Source of the DNA: an uncultured Helicobacteraceae bacterium
Lineage (GTDB): Bacteria > Campylobacterota > Campylobacteria > Campylobacterales > Helicobacteraceae
Assembly (NCBI GenBank): GCA_944323885.1
Contig: CALUUD010000001.1
Span: 186,001 to 250,000, forward strand
Direction of reading: 5' to 3'
DNA length: 64,000 nucleotides
The translations under genes were made by a program, and so were the position numbers. The notes below the pieces were generated by a model. It had not been told where the DNA came from and did not search any database. It saw only the letters and a list, made by a program, of their open reading frames with translations. Positions 10,413 to 18,404 of this stretch are shown here, in pieces; the first letter of the stretch is position 1, and each line of letters opens with the position of its first letter.

Positions 10413-11858
10413 ATGATTACTTGGATGCAAAAGCACAGAAAATACCTCATTGTTACTGTTTGGATAAGCAGTATCGCATTTATTGCTGCAACTATGGTTG
10501 GATGGGGTGCATATAATTTTTCTTCATCAACATCTAATGTTGCAAAAGTTGGCAATATCAAAATTAGTATTGATGATTTTAATAGGCAATATCAAAATAC
10601 TTACGAGCAATACAATAAAAAATACCAAGATACCCTAGGTCAACCTCTTGATGAAGAATTGGCAAAAAAATTGGGTTTAGAAAATGAAGTATTGCAAATA
10701 CTTATAAACAGAGCATTGCTTGAGAACTTTGCCATAGATTCTGGAATTAGAATAAGTAATGAAGACATAGCTATAGAATTGCAAAGTTATGATACATTTA
10801 AAGAGAATGGACAATTTAATAGAGCAAAATATGATGAATTTTTAAAACAAAGCAGGATAAAAGTATCGGAGTTTGAAGATTTAATAAAAAAAGATTTGTT
10901 GATAAAAAAAATAATTGATATAGTTCCTAACTTGTTAACACCACTAGAAAGAGAAGTATTTTTGTTACCAAGTAGATTAGAAGATAGAGTATCTATTGAA
11001 ATCATAGATAATGTAAAAATTAATATTACAGATGAAGACCTAAAAAAATATTATGATACACATAAAGATAAATATAAACAAGCAAAAGAATTTGAAGTAG
11101 AAGTTATTGAAACTAGCATAGAAGACATAGAAGCACCTGAAAATATGGTGCTTTCATATTATGAAGCAAACAAAGCTAACTATACCAAAGATGGGGTTTT
11201 ATTATCATTTGATGATGTAAAAAAAGATGTAAAAAAAGATTATCAAAAAAGAGAAGCACAAAAAAGTGCCTTAAGAGAATATAATGATTTCTTAAACAAC
11301 AAAATTAGTGGAAAGAAAATAGTTATATCAGAAGATAATACAAATAGTGAAATAATAGAAGCTATAGTTTCAACAAATGATGGAGATATCATTAAACCAA
11401 TATTTGATAATGATAAATTTATATCAATAAAAGTTATCAAAAAATATCCACAAGAAATAAAAAGTTTTGATGAAGTAAAAAATATTATAAAAGTTGACTA
11501 TGAAAAAATAGTAAAACAAGATATGCTAAAAAAAGAGGCTGAAATCAAAGTTAATGTATTCAAAGGTGAAGATATAGGGTTTATATCTATGGGCAATACA
11601 AGAAAGATTAAACATTTAAATGAATTTGAAGTGCAGCAATTATTAAGTAAAATGTTTACTTCAGAATCTAAAAGTGGATTTTTACTATTATCTGATAAAG
11701 TAGTTCTATATAAGATTACAGAACAAAGAATAGCAAATAAAGCATCTAATAGGGAAGTAGAAATATTGAATAATATAAAATATAATCTAATGGAAAATGC
11801 AATAATTGACTTTTTAAATAAGAAATATAAAACAATAAACTATATGAAAAAGGATTGA
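10413..11858 (+). CDS. membrane-anchored SurA/PpiD-like periplasmic chaperone
   Basis: A 481-residue protein with one N-terminal transmembrane anchor (about residues 12-32, preceded by basic QKHRKY) and a long periplasmic part. Residues 38-170 match the SurA_N/PpiD chaperone fold (VAKVGNIKISIDDFNRQYQ, LGLENEVLQILINRALLENFA, FNRAKYDEFLKQ). The following region is Lys/Glu-rich and helical; I do not see a clear parvulin active site, so foldase activity is uncertain. It probably helps outer-membrane protein folding. It precedes ftsA by only 4 bp, as HP0977 does in H. pylori. Confidence 0.85.
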   Translation: MITWMQKHRKYLIVTVWISSIAFIAATMVGWGAYNFSSSTSNVAKVGNIKISIDDFNRQYQNTYEQYNKKYQDTLGQPLDEELAKKLGLENEVLQILINRALLENFAIDSGIRISNEDIAIELQSYDTFKENGQFNRAKYDEFLKQSRIKVSEFEDLIKKDLLIKKIIDIVPNLLTPLEREVFLLPSRLEDRVSIEIIDNVKINITDEDLKKYYDTHKDKYKQAKEFEVEVIETSIEDIEAPENMVLSYYEANKANYTKDGVLLSFDDVKKDVKKDYQKREAQKSALREYNDFLNNKISGKKIVISEDNTNSEIIEAIVSTNDGDIIKPIFDNDKFISIKVIKKYPQEIKSFDEVKNIIKVDYEKIVKQDMLKKEAEIKVNVFKGEDIGFISMGNTRKIKHLNEFEVQQLLSKMFTSESKSGFLLLSDKVVLYKITEQRIANKASNREVEILNNIKYNLMENAIIDFLNKKYKTINYMKKD

Positions 11859-11862
11859 TATT

Positions 11863-13209
11863 TTGGAACAAATAATTCTTGGTATTGATATAGGATCTTC
11901 AAAAATTTGTTCCCTTATTGCAGAAATAAAGGGTGGTATACCACATATAATAGGTATGGGTATTAGACCAGCGCATGGAATAAGAAAAGGCACAATAACA
12001 AATATAGAACAAGCAAGTAAATCAATTAGAGAATCTGTTAGCGATGCAAAAAGAATAGCTGGTGTTAGCATATCACAAGCAATCATATCGATTTCTGGTG
12101 CCTATACAAAGAGCATAGATAGTCAAGCAATTACAAGCAGCTCTAACAAAGAAATAGGAATACAAGAAATAAGACGAGCTATGCATACGGCCCTATATAA
12201 TGCTGAAATACCAAATAACTATGAAATGCTGCACACTCTCCCATATTCATTTAAAGTAGATAGTGGAGAATACATAGATAACCCATTTGGAATGAATGGT
12301 GCAAGACTAGATGTATCAACTCACATTATTGCTGCACAAAAAAATGGACTTGAAAATCTAAAAAAAGCCGTAAGAAACGCTGGTATAGAAGTTAATGATG
12401 TTGTATTAAGCACATATGCATCATCGATTGCAGTTCTCACAAATGAAGAAAAAGAATTAGGTGTAGCTTGTATTGATATGGGTGCTAGTAGTTGCGATAT
12501 AATGATACATTGCGGCAATGCAATGCGATATGATTACTTCTTAGGTGTTGGATCGGCACATATTACAAAAGATATTGGAGCTGTCTTAAATATAAATCTT
12601 GCTACAGCTGAAGAATTAAAGAGAAAACATGTTACATTATATGATCTTACACAAGAGGATATATATTCTGTTCTTGAAATACCATCTGAAAACAAAAACA
12701 TTCCTTTAGAAACGCTGCATGGGGTTGTTACATCTCGTGTATCAGAAACCTTAATGTTGATAGAAGAAATTATAGAACATAGTGGATTAAGGAATAATCT
12801 TGGTGCAGGAGTTGTTATAACAGGTGGAATGTCTCATATGAAAGGCTTATCTGAAATGGCATTAAACATTTTTAAAGGATTACCTGTTAGAATAGCAAGC
12901 CCTAAAGATATAAATGGCTCATTTGATATACTAGATCCATCATATTCTACAGCAATAGGTCTAATATTATATGGTTCTGGGAAGTATACTAATTACGAAT
13001 TAGATGCAAATAAAAAGTTAAAGCATAGTCAAGAAAAAAGTATCGATCATACGAAACTATCGAATTTAAAAGAATATAATGATTTAAGTGATTTAAAGAA
13101 TATATCAACAGCAAGTGATAATACTAAACAACAAGAAAAAATTGATATCAAGCTTAAGAAAAATACTATTACAGAAAAAGCGATAGAATGGATAAAAAAT
13201 ATATTTTAA
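11863..13209 (+). CDS. ftsA: cell division protein FtsA
   Basis: Actin-like ATPase that tethers FtsZ to the membrane and recruits the late divisome. The N-terminal phosphate-binding segment (ILGIDIGSSKICSLIAEIKG), the SHS2/1C region (ISQAIISISGAYT), VACIDMGASSCDIM and the adenosine-binding GVVITGGMSHMKG are all visible. An acidic, Lys-rich spacer (about residues 385-435) leads to a C-terminal amphipathic helix ending AIEWIKNIF, the usual membrane-targeting tail. The start is TTG 11863, with AAAGG about 9 bases upstream. ftsZ follows closely. Confidence 0.95.
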   Translation: MEQIILGIDIGSSKICSLIAEIKGGIPHIIGMGIRPAHGIRKGTITNIEQASKSIRESVSDAKRIAGVSISQAIISISGAYTKSIDSQAITSSSNKEIGIQEIRRAMHTALYNAEIPNNYEMLHTLPYSFKVDSGEYIDNPFGMNGARLDVSTHIIAAQKNGLENLKKAVRNAGIEVNDVVLSTYASSIAVLTNEEKELGVACIDMGASSCDIMIHCGNAMRYDYFLGVGSAHITKDIGAVLNINLATAEELKRKHVTLYDLTQEDIYSVLEIPSENKNIPLETLHGVVTSRVSETLMLIEEIIEHSGLRNNLGAGVVITGGMSHMKGLSEMALNIFKGLPVRIASPKDINGSFDILDPSYSTAIGLILYGSGKYTNYELDANKKLKHSQEKSIDHTKLSNLKEYNDLSDLKNISTASDNTKQQEKIDIKLKKNTITEKAIEWIKNIF

Positions 13210-13222
13210 TGAGGGGTTGCAT

Positions 13223-14362
13223 ATGAATATAAATATAGAAGAAATAGAACAAAGTAATGAAGTAAAAATTACGGCTATTGGAGTTGGTGGAGGAGGAAGT
13301 AATGCAATAAACCATTTAAGCATTCATGGAATATATAATAATATTCAATTAATTGCTGTAAATACTGATAAACAACATTTAGATAGAACAGAATCTCATA
13401 AAAAAATCCTTATTGGAGAGAGAATTACTAGGGGATTTGGTGCAGGTATGGATCCTGCAGTTGGTAAAAAAAGTGCAGAAGAAAGCTATGATCAAATATT
13501 AGATGCTATAAAAGACTCAAATATTGTATTTATTGCTACTGGTCTTGGTGGTGGAACAGGAACTGGTGCAGCTCCAATAGTAGCAAAAGCAGCCCAAGAA
13601 TCTGGAGCTCTTACAATAGCAGTAGTTACAAAACCATTCAAACTTGAAGGAAAGAAAAAACAAGAAGTTGCAGAAGAAGGGGTGAAAGAATTAAAAGAGT
13701 ATGTAGATGCAATCATTGTTATACCAAATGAAAAATTACTTGCAACAGTGCATAAGCAGTTGGGTATGAGAGATGCATTTAAGTTAGTTGATAATGTGCT
13801 TGCTCAAGCAGTAAATGGAGTATCATCTATAATATTAAATAGCAGTAGTGGAGGTATTAATACTGACTATGCTGACTTAGAGAAAGTAATGCAACATAAA
13901 GGATTAGCATTAATTGGCATTGGAGATAAAAATGGAACAGATTCTGCTGTGGATGCTATAAGAGAAGCTTTAGAATCTCCTCTATTGGATAATATAAGCA
14001 TAAATGGAGCCAAAGGTGCAATTGCGTATTATGAAATCAATGAAAACTATCCAATTAATATGATAAATGATGCCAATGCTATAATAGAACAACAAATTGA
14101 TCCAAGTGCTACTTTTAAATTTGGAATAACTTATAATAATGAACTATCTGATAGCCAAGTGAAGGTAACTTTAGTTGTTACAGGTTTTGAGAAAGAACTT
14201 GTAGTGAAAGATACAAATGAAAATAATGTAACGATAAAACCAAATGCTAATTCACAAGGAATTAAATTAAGAAGAGTAAGCGGATCGAATGAAAGTTTAT
14301 TTGATTTGCATGATTTAGGTGACTTAGAAAGTCCATCATTTTTAAGAAATCAAAGAGATTAG
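13223..14362 (+). CDS. ftsZ: cell division GTPase FtsZ
   Basis: Tubulin homologue forming the cytokinetic ring. The GTP-binding region starts at ITAIGVGGGGSNAINH, the tubulin signature GGGTGTGAAP is at about residues 109-118, and the T7-loop region (INTDYADLEKVM) is present. The C-terminal peptide (SPSFLRNQRD) matches the FtsA-binding tail (D-x-P-x-FLRxQ type). I start at ATG 13223 with GAGGGG 6 bases upstream; an in-frame TTG at 13217 lies inside that site. Length is 379 residues, usual for the family. Confidence 0.97.
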   Translation: MNINIEEIEQSNEVKITAIGVGGGGSNAINHLSIHGIYNNIQLIAVNTDKQHLDRTESHKKILIGERITRGFGAGMDPAVGKKSAEESYDQILDAIKDSNIVFIATGLGGGTGTGAAPIVAKAAQESGALTIAVVTKPFKLEGKKKQEVAEEGVKELKEYVDAIIVIPNEKLLATVHKQLGMRDAFKLVDNVLAQAVNGVSSIILNSSSGGINTDYADLEKVMQHKGLALIGIGDKNGTDSAVDAIREALESPLLDNISINGAKGAIAYYEINENYPINMINDANAIIEQQIDPSATFKFGITYNNELSDSQVKVTLVVTGFEKELVVKDTNENNVTIKPNANSQGIKLRRVSGSNESLFDLHDLGDLESPSFLRNQRD

Positions 14363-14410
14363 TTTATATTTATTAAGTATTAATATATTTAATGCTTAAA
14401 AAGTATTTAA

Positions 14411-15031
14411 ATGAAATATACAATTTTTGCTGTATTAATAATATTAACATTCGTCATTACAGCTAAAAATGATAAATCAAACAATAAAAGCATATGCTCA
14501 CTCACTAACCAAAATCTGGTAACAATTGGAGATAGTCTTGCAAATGGATATGGTATAGATGCAAATGATAGCTTTGCAATCCAAACTGCAAAATTACTTA
14601 ATAAAAAACCTATCAAATTAGGTAAAAATGGGGAAACAACATCACAATTACTTCAAAGAATAGATAACACATTAAATAAGATTCAAAGCATAGCAGCTAT
14701 CATTATTTCAATTGGCGGGAATGACTTCCTAAGAAATGTAGATAAAAGAACTACAGAGGCAAATCTAGATAAAATAATAAATATTGCAAAAAAACATACA
14801 AGTTGTATTATATTACTTGGAACTCCAGGTGATATAAAAGATAATATATTAGGCAATGTTTCAACAATATACGCTAAAATAGCATCAAAGCATAATATAT
14901 TGCTAGAAAAAAAGAGCATGAATCAAATATTAAAAAGTAATAATCTAAAGATTGATCAAATACATCCAAATATTGAAGGTCATAATATAATTGCAAAAAA
15001 TATTGCACAATTAGTAAATCAATATAAATAA
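14411..15031 (+). CDS. secreted SGNH/GDSL-type esterase (TesA-like)
   Basis: A 206-residue protein with an N-terminal signal-like segment (residues 1-18) and all SGNH blocks: block I TIGDSLANGYG (catalytic Ser), block II Gly in KNGETTSQLL, block III GGNDFLR (Asn) and block V DQIHPN (Asp and His). These enzymes hydrolyse acyl esters or lysophospholipids in the periplasm. It follows ftsZ by 48 bp on the same strand and may share its transcript. The natural substrate is not predictable. Confidence 0.87.
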   Translation: MKYTIFAVLIILTFVITAKNDKSNNKSICSLTNQNLVTIGDSLANGYGIDANDSFAIQTAKLLNKKPIKLGKNGETTSQLLQRIDNTLNKIQSIAAIIISIGGNDFLRNVDKRTTEANLDKIINIAKKHTSCIILLGTPGDIKDNILGNVSTIYAKIASKHNILLEKKSMNQILKSNNLKIDQIHPNIEGHNIIAKNIAQLVNQYK

Positions 15032-15134
15032 TTTTTGCATTTAAGCAAACATTCAAAAAAAAAATGTTTATATTTCATTTACTTTTACTCTATTATATTT
15101 TTAGAGTTAAAGAATTTACTTTTTGGAGAATAAA

Positions 15135-15677
15135 ATGAAAAGAAGTGGTTTTTCAATGATAGAATTAGTATTTGTTATAGTAATTCTTGGAGTTTTAGCA
15201 GCTGTTGCTGTTCCTAGATTTGTAACAACAAGAACTGATGCACAAGTTGCAATGGCAAGAAGTGATATTGCTAGTGTATTAAAAGCAATTCCTGCAAGAA
15301 TCTTTGCTGAAAATATAGATCCTACACAATCTACTCCTCCTGGTTTTAGTAGTTGGGGTGAATGGATGATAGATACAGGTGGATTAGATAGAGGTAGATG
15401 GCAAGCTGGAACAGGTGGTGGTGGAGTAGGTGGCCCTGGAATTGCACCACTTGGTAATGTTGTAACACAAGGTGGACAAAATCAAACTGGTGCATGTGGA
15501 CATATTATTCAGTTAGATACAACTACAGGAAATCTAGTTTTTGATCCAAACCAAATAAGTGGTGTAGGCGGTGGTGGTGGAAATAGTGGAACATTCTGCA
15601 AAGCACTAAAAGAATCTTACCCAAGTGGAAGTAACAGAATAATACCTCTTGCAACAACTGGAGCTGTTAAGTTCTAA
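15135..15677 (+). CDS. type IV pilin / type II secretion pseudopilin-like protein
   Basis: The N-terminus is a class III prepilin signal: a short basic leader KRSG, cleavage site Gly5-Phe6, Glu at +5 (Glu10), then an unbroken hydrophobic helix (IELVFVIVILGVLAAVAVP). The remaining globular part (about 145 residues) is Gly-rich, with two glycine tracts and two cysteines (in GACGH and TFCKAL) that could form a C-terminal disulfide. I start at ATG 15135 with GGAG just upstream; TTG 15123 precedes that site. No assembly ATPase, prepilin peptidase or other pilin is in this window, so its machine is unknown. Confidence 0.85.
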   Translation: MKRSGFSMIELVFVIVILGVLAAVAVPRFVTTRTDAQVAMARSDIASVLKAIPARIFAENIDPTQSTPPGFSSWGEWMIDTGGLDRGRWQAGTGGGGVGGPGIAPLGNVVTQGGQNQTGACGHIIQLDTTTGNLVFDPNQISGVGGGGGNSGTFCKALKESYPSGSNRIIPLATTGAVKF

Positions 15678-15679
15678 GA

Positions 15680-15715
15680 AATCATAGTTTCTAGGTAACC
15701 CTAGAAACTATGATT
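15680..15715. terminator. perfect hairpin shared by the pilin-like gene and dapD
   Basis: A 16-bp perfect inverted repeat (AATCATAGTTTCTAGG and its complement) with a 4-base loop TAAC lies between the convergent pilin-like gene and dapD. It begins 2 bases after the pilin stop and its far arm runs into the dapD stop codon. No long U-tract follows on either side, so it may act as a bidirectional terminator or as a 3'-end RNA stabiliser. Confidence 0.7.
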
Positions 15716-16898
15716 AATGTAGATCTTTGTTTAACTCTATCTTTACTTTACTTCTAAAAGCTATCATTTTACCAGTTTTTGAATCACACCTAAAATGAAT
15801 ACCATTTTTACCAGATAATTCTCTTCCTTTATAAAGATTGTTTGCATTCATAGTAAAATCACTATTAATTTCTTGTATCTTCTTTGCTTCTTCTATATCT
15901 ATATAAAATATAGTTCCTGCAAGAACGGCTACTCCGCCATCAACAATACATCCATTACCAAGACTAATACCAGTAGAACTATTTACACCAAGCAAACAAT
16001 TTTCACCAATTGAGATTGGATCTGAATTACCACCACTAAGAACGCCTAAAATACTAGCACCACCACCTATATCACTGCCATTACCAACAATTACAGATGA
16101 TGAGATTCTACCCTCATTCATACAAGAACCAAGTACACCTGCATTAAAATTTACATAACTTGCACCAGGCATCTGAGTATAACCGCCTTTGCCTAGATAT
16201 GCACCAAATCTAGTTTTTGCAGAATCTAGTAACCTAATATTGTCATATTGAGGAATAACTTGCATCAAATATCTAGGGAATTTATCAACAAAATCAATAT
16301 GTGGATACAAACCATTAAGTTTTAAATAAATTTCATTATCTCTAAGATAGGATAATTCATAAGGCTTATTGCCACTCCAAGCTACATTCTCCAATAAACC
16401 AAAAATACCATCAAGCACCAAGCTTCGTAATTCTGCTTTACCAAGAGAAAGAGCTAAAAGTTTCATATATGAACTCTCTACGCTCTGGCATTTTACATCC
16501 TCATAAATCACAACAAATCTAAATGCAAAATCACTACCATTTAGATTATGCATTTTTTGTAATTCAAGCAATACTTGAATATTTTTATGTAATTTATTAT
16601 CATTTATAGCTTCTACTAAAAATGGATTAAATAATGTTAATGCTTCTTGAATAAAATCACTATCAATTTCAAATACAGCCTCACTATCACTTTTAGAAAT
16701 TATTTTTTTTGCAGCTTTAGAAAATACAGCATATGAGCCAAGATTTTCTCCACCCCAATTTAATACTGGATATGTAGCCTGTAATACATTATTTTTACTT
16801 CCTAGATCTACTCTACAAATACCAAAACCAAGTGGTTTTTTATTTATTTTACTTTCTTCTTCTACAAATTTTTTAAATTCATCTACACTATTAATCAT
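15714..16898 (-). CDS. dapD: 2,3,4,5-tetrahydropyridine-2,6-dicarboxylate N-succinyltransferase
   Basis: Succinylates tetrahydrodipicolinate in the succinylase branch of DAP/lysine synthesis. The C-terminal half shows the left-handed beta-helix hexapeptide pattern and active-site motifs (TRFGAYLGKGGYTQMPGASYVNFNAGV, GSDIGGGASILGVLSGGN, ISIGENCLLGVNS). At 394 residues it is of the long type seen in epsilonproteobacteria, not the 274-residue E. coli type. I start at ATG 16898 with AAAGGAG 5 bases before it; a GTG at 16904 overlaps that site. It follows the DUF2156 gene by 2 bp. Confidence 0.93.
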   Translation of the reverse strand: MINSVDEFKKFVEEESKINKKPLGFGICRVDLGSKNNVLQATYPVLNWGGENLGSYAVFSKAAKKIISKSDSEAVFEIDSDFIQEALTLFNPFLVEAINDNKLHKNIQVLLELQKMHNLNGSDFAFRFVVIYEDVKCQSVESSYMKLLALSLGKAELRSLVLDGIFGLLENVAWSGNKPYELSYLRDNEIYLKLNGLYPHIDFVDKFPRYLMQVIPQYDNIRLLDSAKTRFGAYLGKGGYTQMPGASYVNFNAGVLGSCMNEGRISSSVIVGNGSDIGGGASILGVLSGGNSDPISIGENCLLGVNSSTGISLGNGCIVDGGVAVLAGTIFYIDIEEAKKIQEINSDFTMNANNLYKGRELSGKNGIHFRCDSKTGKMIAFRSKVKIELNKDLH

Positions 16899-16900
16899 TA

Positions 16901-17794
16901 TCACTCCTTTAATACCGCTTCAAATTTTTCTACAAATCTAATAGGGTTATAAGTCATTTTAGCACGTCGCAAACCTTCAATACCTAAATCCTCTTCTCTA
17001 TTTACAAATTCCATTTCATTCCATTCATTGCATAAAAATTGTTGATTGATAGCTTGATAAATACCCTCATAAAATGTATTTGCTTTTTCTATATGTATAA
17101 CAACACTATTACTATTAATCTGCTCCCCTAAGGTAAATGCGGCTATTTTATTATCAATTTTTATAACACCGCCTTTCATATCAAGCAAATTAAAGTTTCT
17201 AAGAGTAGATTCTATACCTACAAATTCATTTCTTAATCCATCAGTGATATTTGGATTCTTATTAAACCATTCTACATAAGATTCAAAAACATCTATGGCA
17301 TTGCTAGAATCTATTCGTTCATATACAAAATTTGGATAAAGATTTAAAAACTTATTTAAATGATTTTTCTTGCTATGTAATTTTCTGCCATTTAAATTAA
17401 TCAAATCTGACACATTATAAATATAATCAAATCTATCTCTATTTGGAGATATATCAAATATATTAGGCATATTTTTTTCCAATTCATATTTTTGATACGG
17501 CTCAAGAGATTTGATAGCAAATTTCATATTATTTGATAAAAAGTAATCCATAACATCTTTTATAGTTTTTTGTCTATCACCAAGTCCAAGAGGATAAAAA
17601 ATAAATGGATATTTTTCATTAGGGAATTTAGTTTTAATAACTAAACAATCATTCAAAATCGCATAGCTTATATCCCTGCTAAAATGCCAAATATAAAGAT
17701 TGCCAAAAAGCATATCACTTGCTTCGATTCTTTGCATATTAAAAAAACTCTTGACAATATCTTTAGAATAAATATTAATTGGTAAAAACTGCAA
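16901..17794 (-). CDS. DUF2156-family protein (GNAT-like fold)
   Basis: A 297-residue soluble protein resembling the DUF2156 family, the GNAT-like fold also found in the catalytic part of MprF lysyl-phosphatidylglycerol synthases. Family marks are the Arg/Lys-rich segment RKLHSKKNHLNKF in the middle and NREEDLGIEGLRRAKMTYNP near the C-terminus. There is no membrane region, so it is not MprF itself; an aminoacyl- or acyl-transfer role is possible but unproven. Translation starts at TTG 17794, 1 bp after the stop of the upstream gene, with GGAGG directly ahead. It sits between flagellar genes and dapD. Confidence 0.75.
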   Translation of the reverse strand: MQFLPINIYSKDIVKSFFNMQRIEASDMLFGNLYIWHFSRDISYAILNDCLVIKTKFPNEKYPFIFYPLGLGDRQKTIKDVMDYFLSNNMKFAIKSLEPYQKYELEKNMPNIFDISPNRDRFDYIYNVSDLINLNGRKLHSKKNHLNKFLNLYPNFVYERIDSSNAIDVFESYVEWFNKNPNITDGLRNEFVGIESTLRNFNLLDMKGGVIKIDNKIAAFTLGEQINSNSVVIHIEKANTFYEGIYQAINQQFLCNEWNEMEFVNREEDLGIEGLRRAKMTYNPIRFVEKFEAVLKE

Positions 17795-18022
17795 TTACCC
17801 CTCCAAAAATACTCGAGTCTGCTTCAATTTTAAAATACCTTTATGCAATGCATCTTTTTCAAATTGAAGCTTTTTTATAAAATCTCTTACAATTTCTCTA
17901 GCACAAATTAAATCATCAATACTATCAAATTTTGGTAAATCATCTATTAAAAAAAGAACTTTTTCATCATCTTTATTTATTACTGCAATTTTTAACTCAT
18001 TTAACCATTGACTAGAGTTCAT
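17795..18022 (-). CDS. small FliT-like flagellar export chaperone
   Basis: A 75-residue, all-helical, charged protein (NELKIAVINKDDEKVLFLID, then DFIKKLQFEKDALHKGILKLKQTR). Its place directly after fliS, overlapping it by 11 bp, is that of the FliT-like proteins of Helicobacter and Campylobacter (HP0754-type), which bind export cargo such as FliD. Sequence similarity to enterobacterial FliT cannot be judged by eye; the call rests on position, size and helicity. Confidence 0.6.
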   Translation of the reverse strand: MNSSQWLNELKIAVINKDDEKVLFLIDDLPKFDSIDDLICAREIVRDFIKKLQFEKDALHKGILKLKQTRVFLEG

Positions 18023-18389
18023 ATTGATGTATCTCTCTCCATGCCTCTAATAATCCTCTGGTAACTTTAATAACAATATCTATTTTTTCTGTATTATTTT
18101 CTACATTAGCTTGGGTTAGAAATTTTATTTGTTGCATATAAAGACCTGTTAAATAGTGGGCAACATCTCCACCATTTTCATAATCCAATACATTTAAAAG
18201 TTCTGTAAAAATATCTGTAGTTCTATTTATATAATAAATCTTTTTTTCTATATCACCTACTTCGATCCCTCTTTTTGCTAGACTTGAAAATCTAAGTATT
18301 CCTTCGTATAACATTTCTATTAATTTTGATGGAGATTCTACTCTTGAATGAGTTTGCTGATATATATTATAAGCATTTTGACTATTCAT
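18012..18389 (-). CDS. fliS: flagellin export chaperone FliS
   Basis: Cytoplasmic chaperone that binds flagellin C-termini and prevents premature polymerisation. Family features: the N-terminal NAYNIYQQTHSRVESPSKLIEMLYEGIL followed by helices and DYENGGDVAHYLTGLYMQQ. I start at ATG 18389 (125 residues) because GAGGA lies 5 bases upstream; a TTG at 18401 overlaps that site. It lies between fliD (15 bp) and the fliT-like gene. Confidence 0.93.
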   Translation of the reverse strand: MNSQNAYNIYQQTHSRVESPSKLIEMLYEGILRFSSLAKRGIEVGDIEKKIYYINRTTDIFTELLNVLDYENGGDVAHYLTGLYMQQIKFLTQANVENNTEKIDIVIKVTRGLLEAWREIHQYEL

Positions 18390-18404
18390 AAAATTCCTCA
18401 ATCA

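Noticed and set aside
14373-14400. AT-rich imperfect palindrome after ftsZ as a terminator
   Set aside because: Stem is almost pure A/T with a mismatch and no U-tract; could arise by chance in this genome, and the next gene is only 48 bp away on the same strand.
15047-15069. AAACATT...AATGTTT hairpin after the esterase gene
   Set aside because: Only 7 A/T-rich base pairs with a 9-base A-rich loop; too weak to call a terminator.
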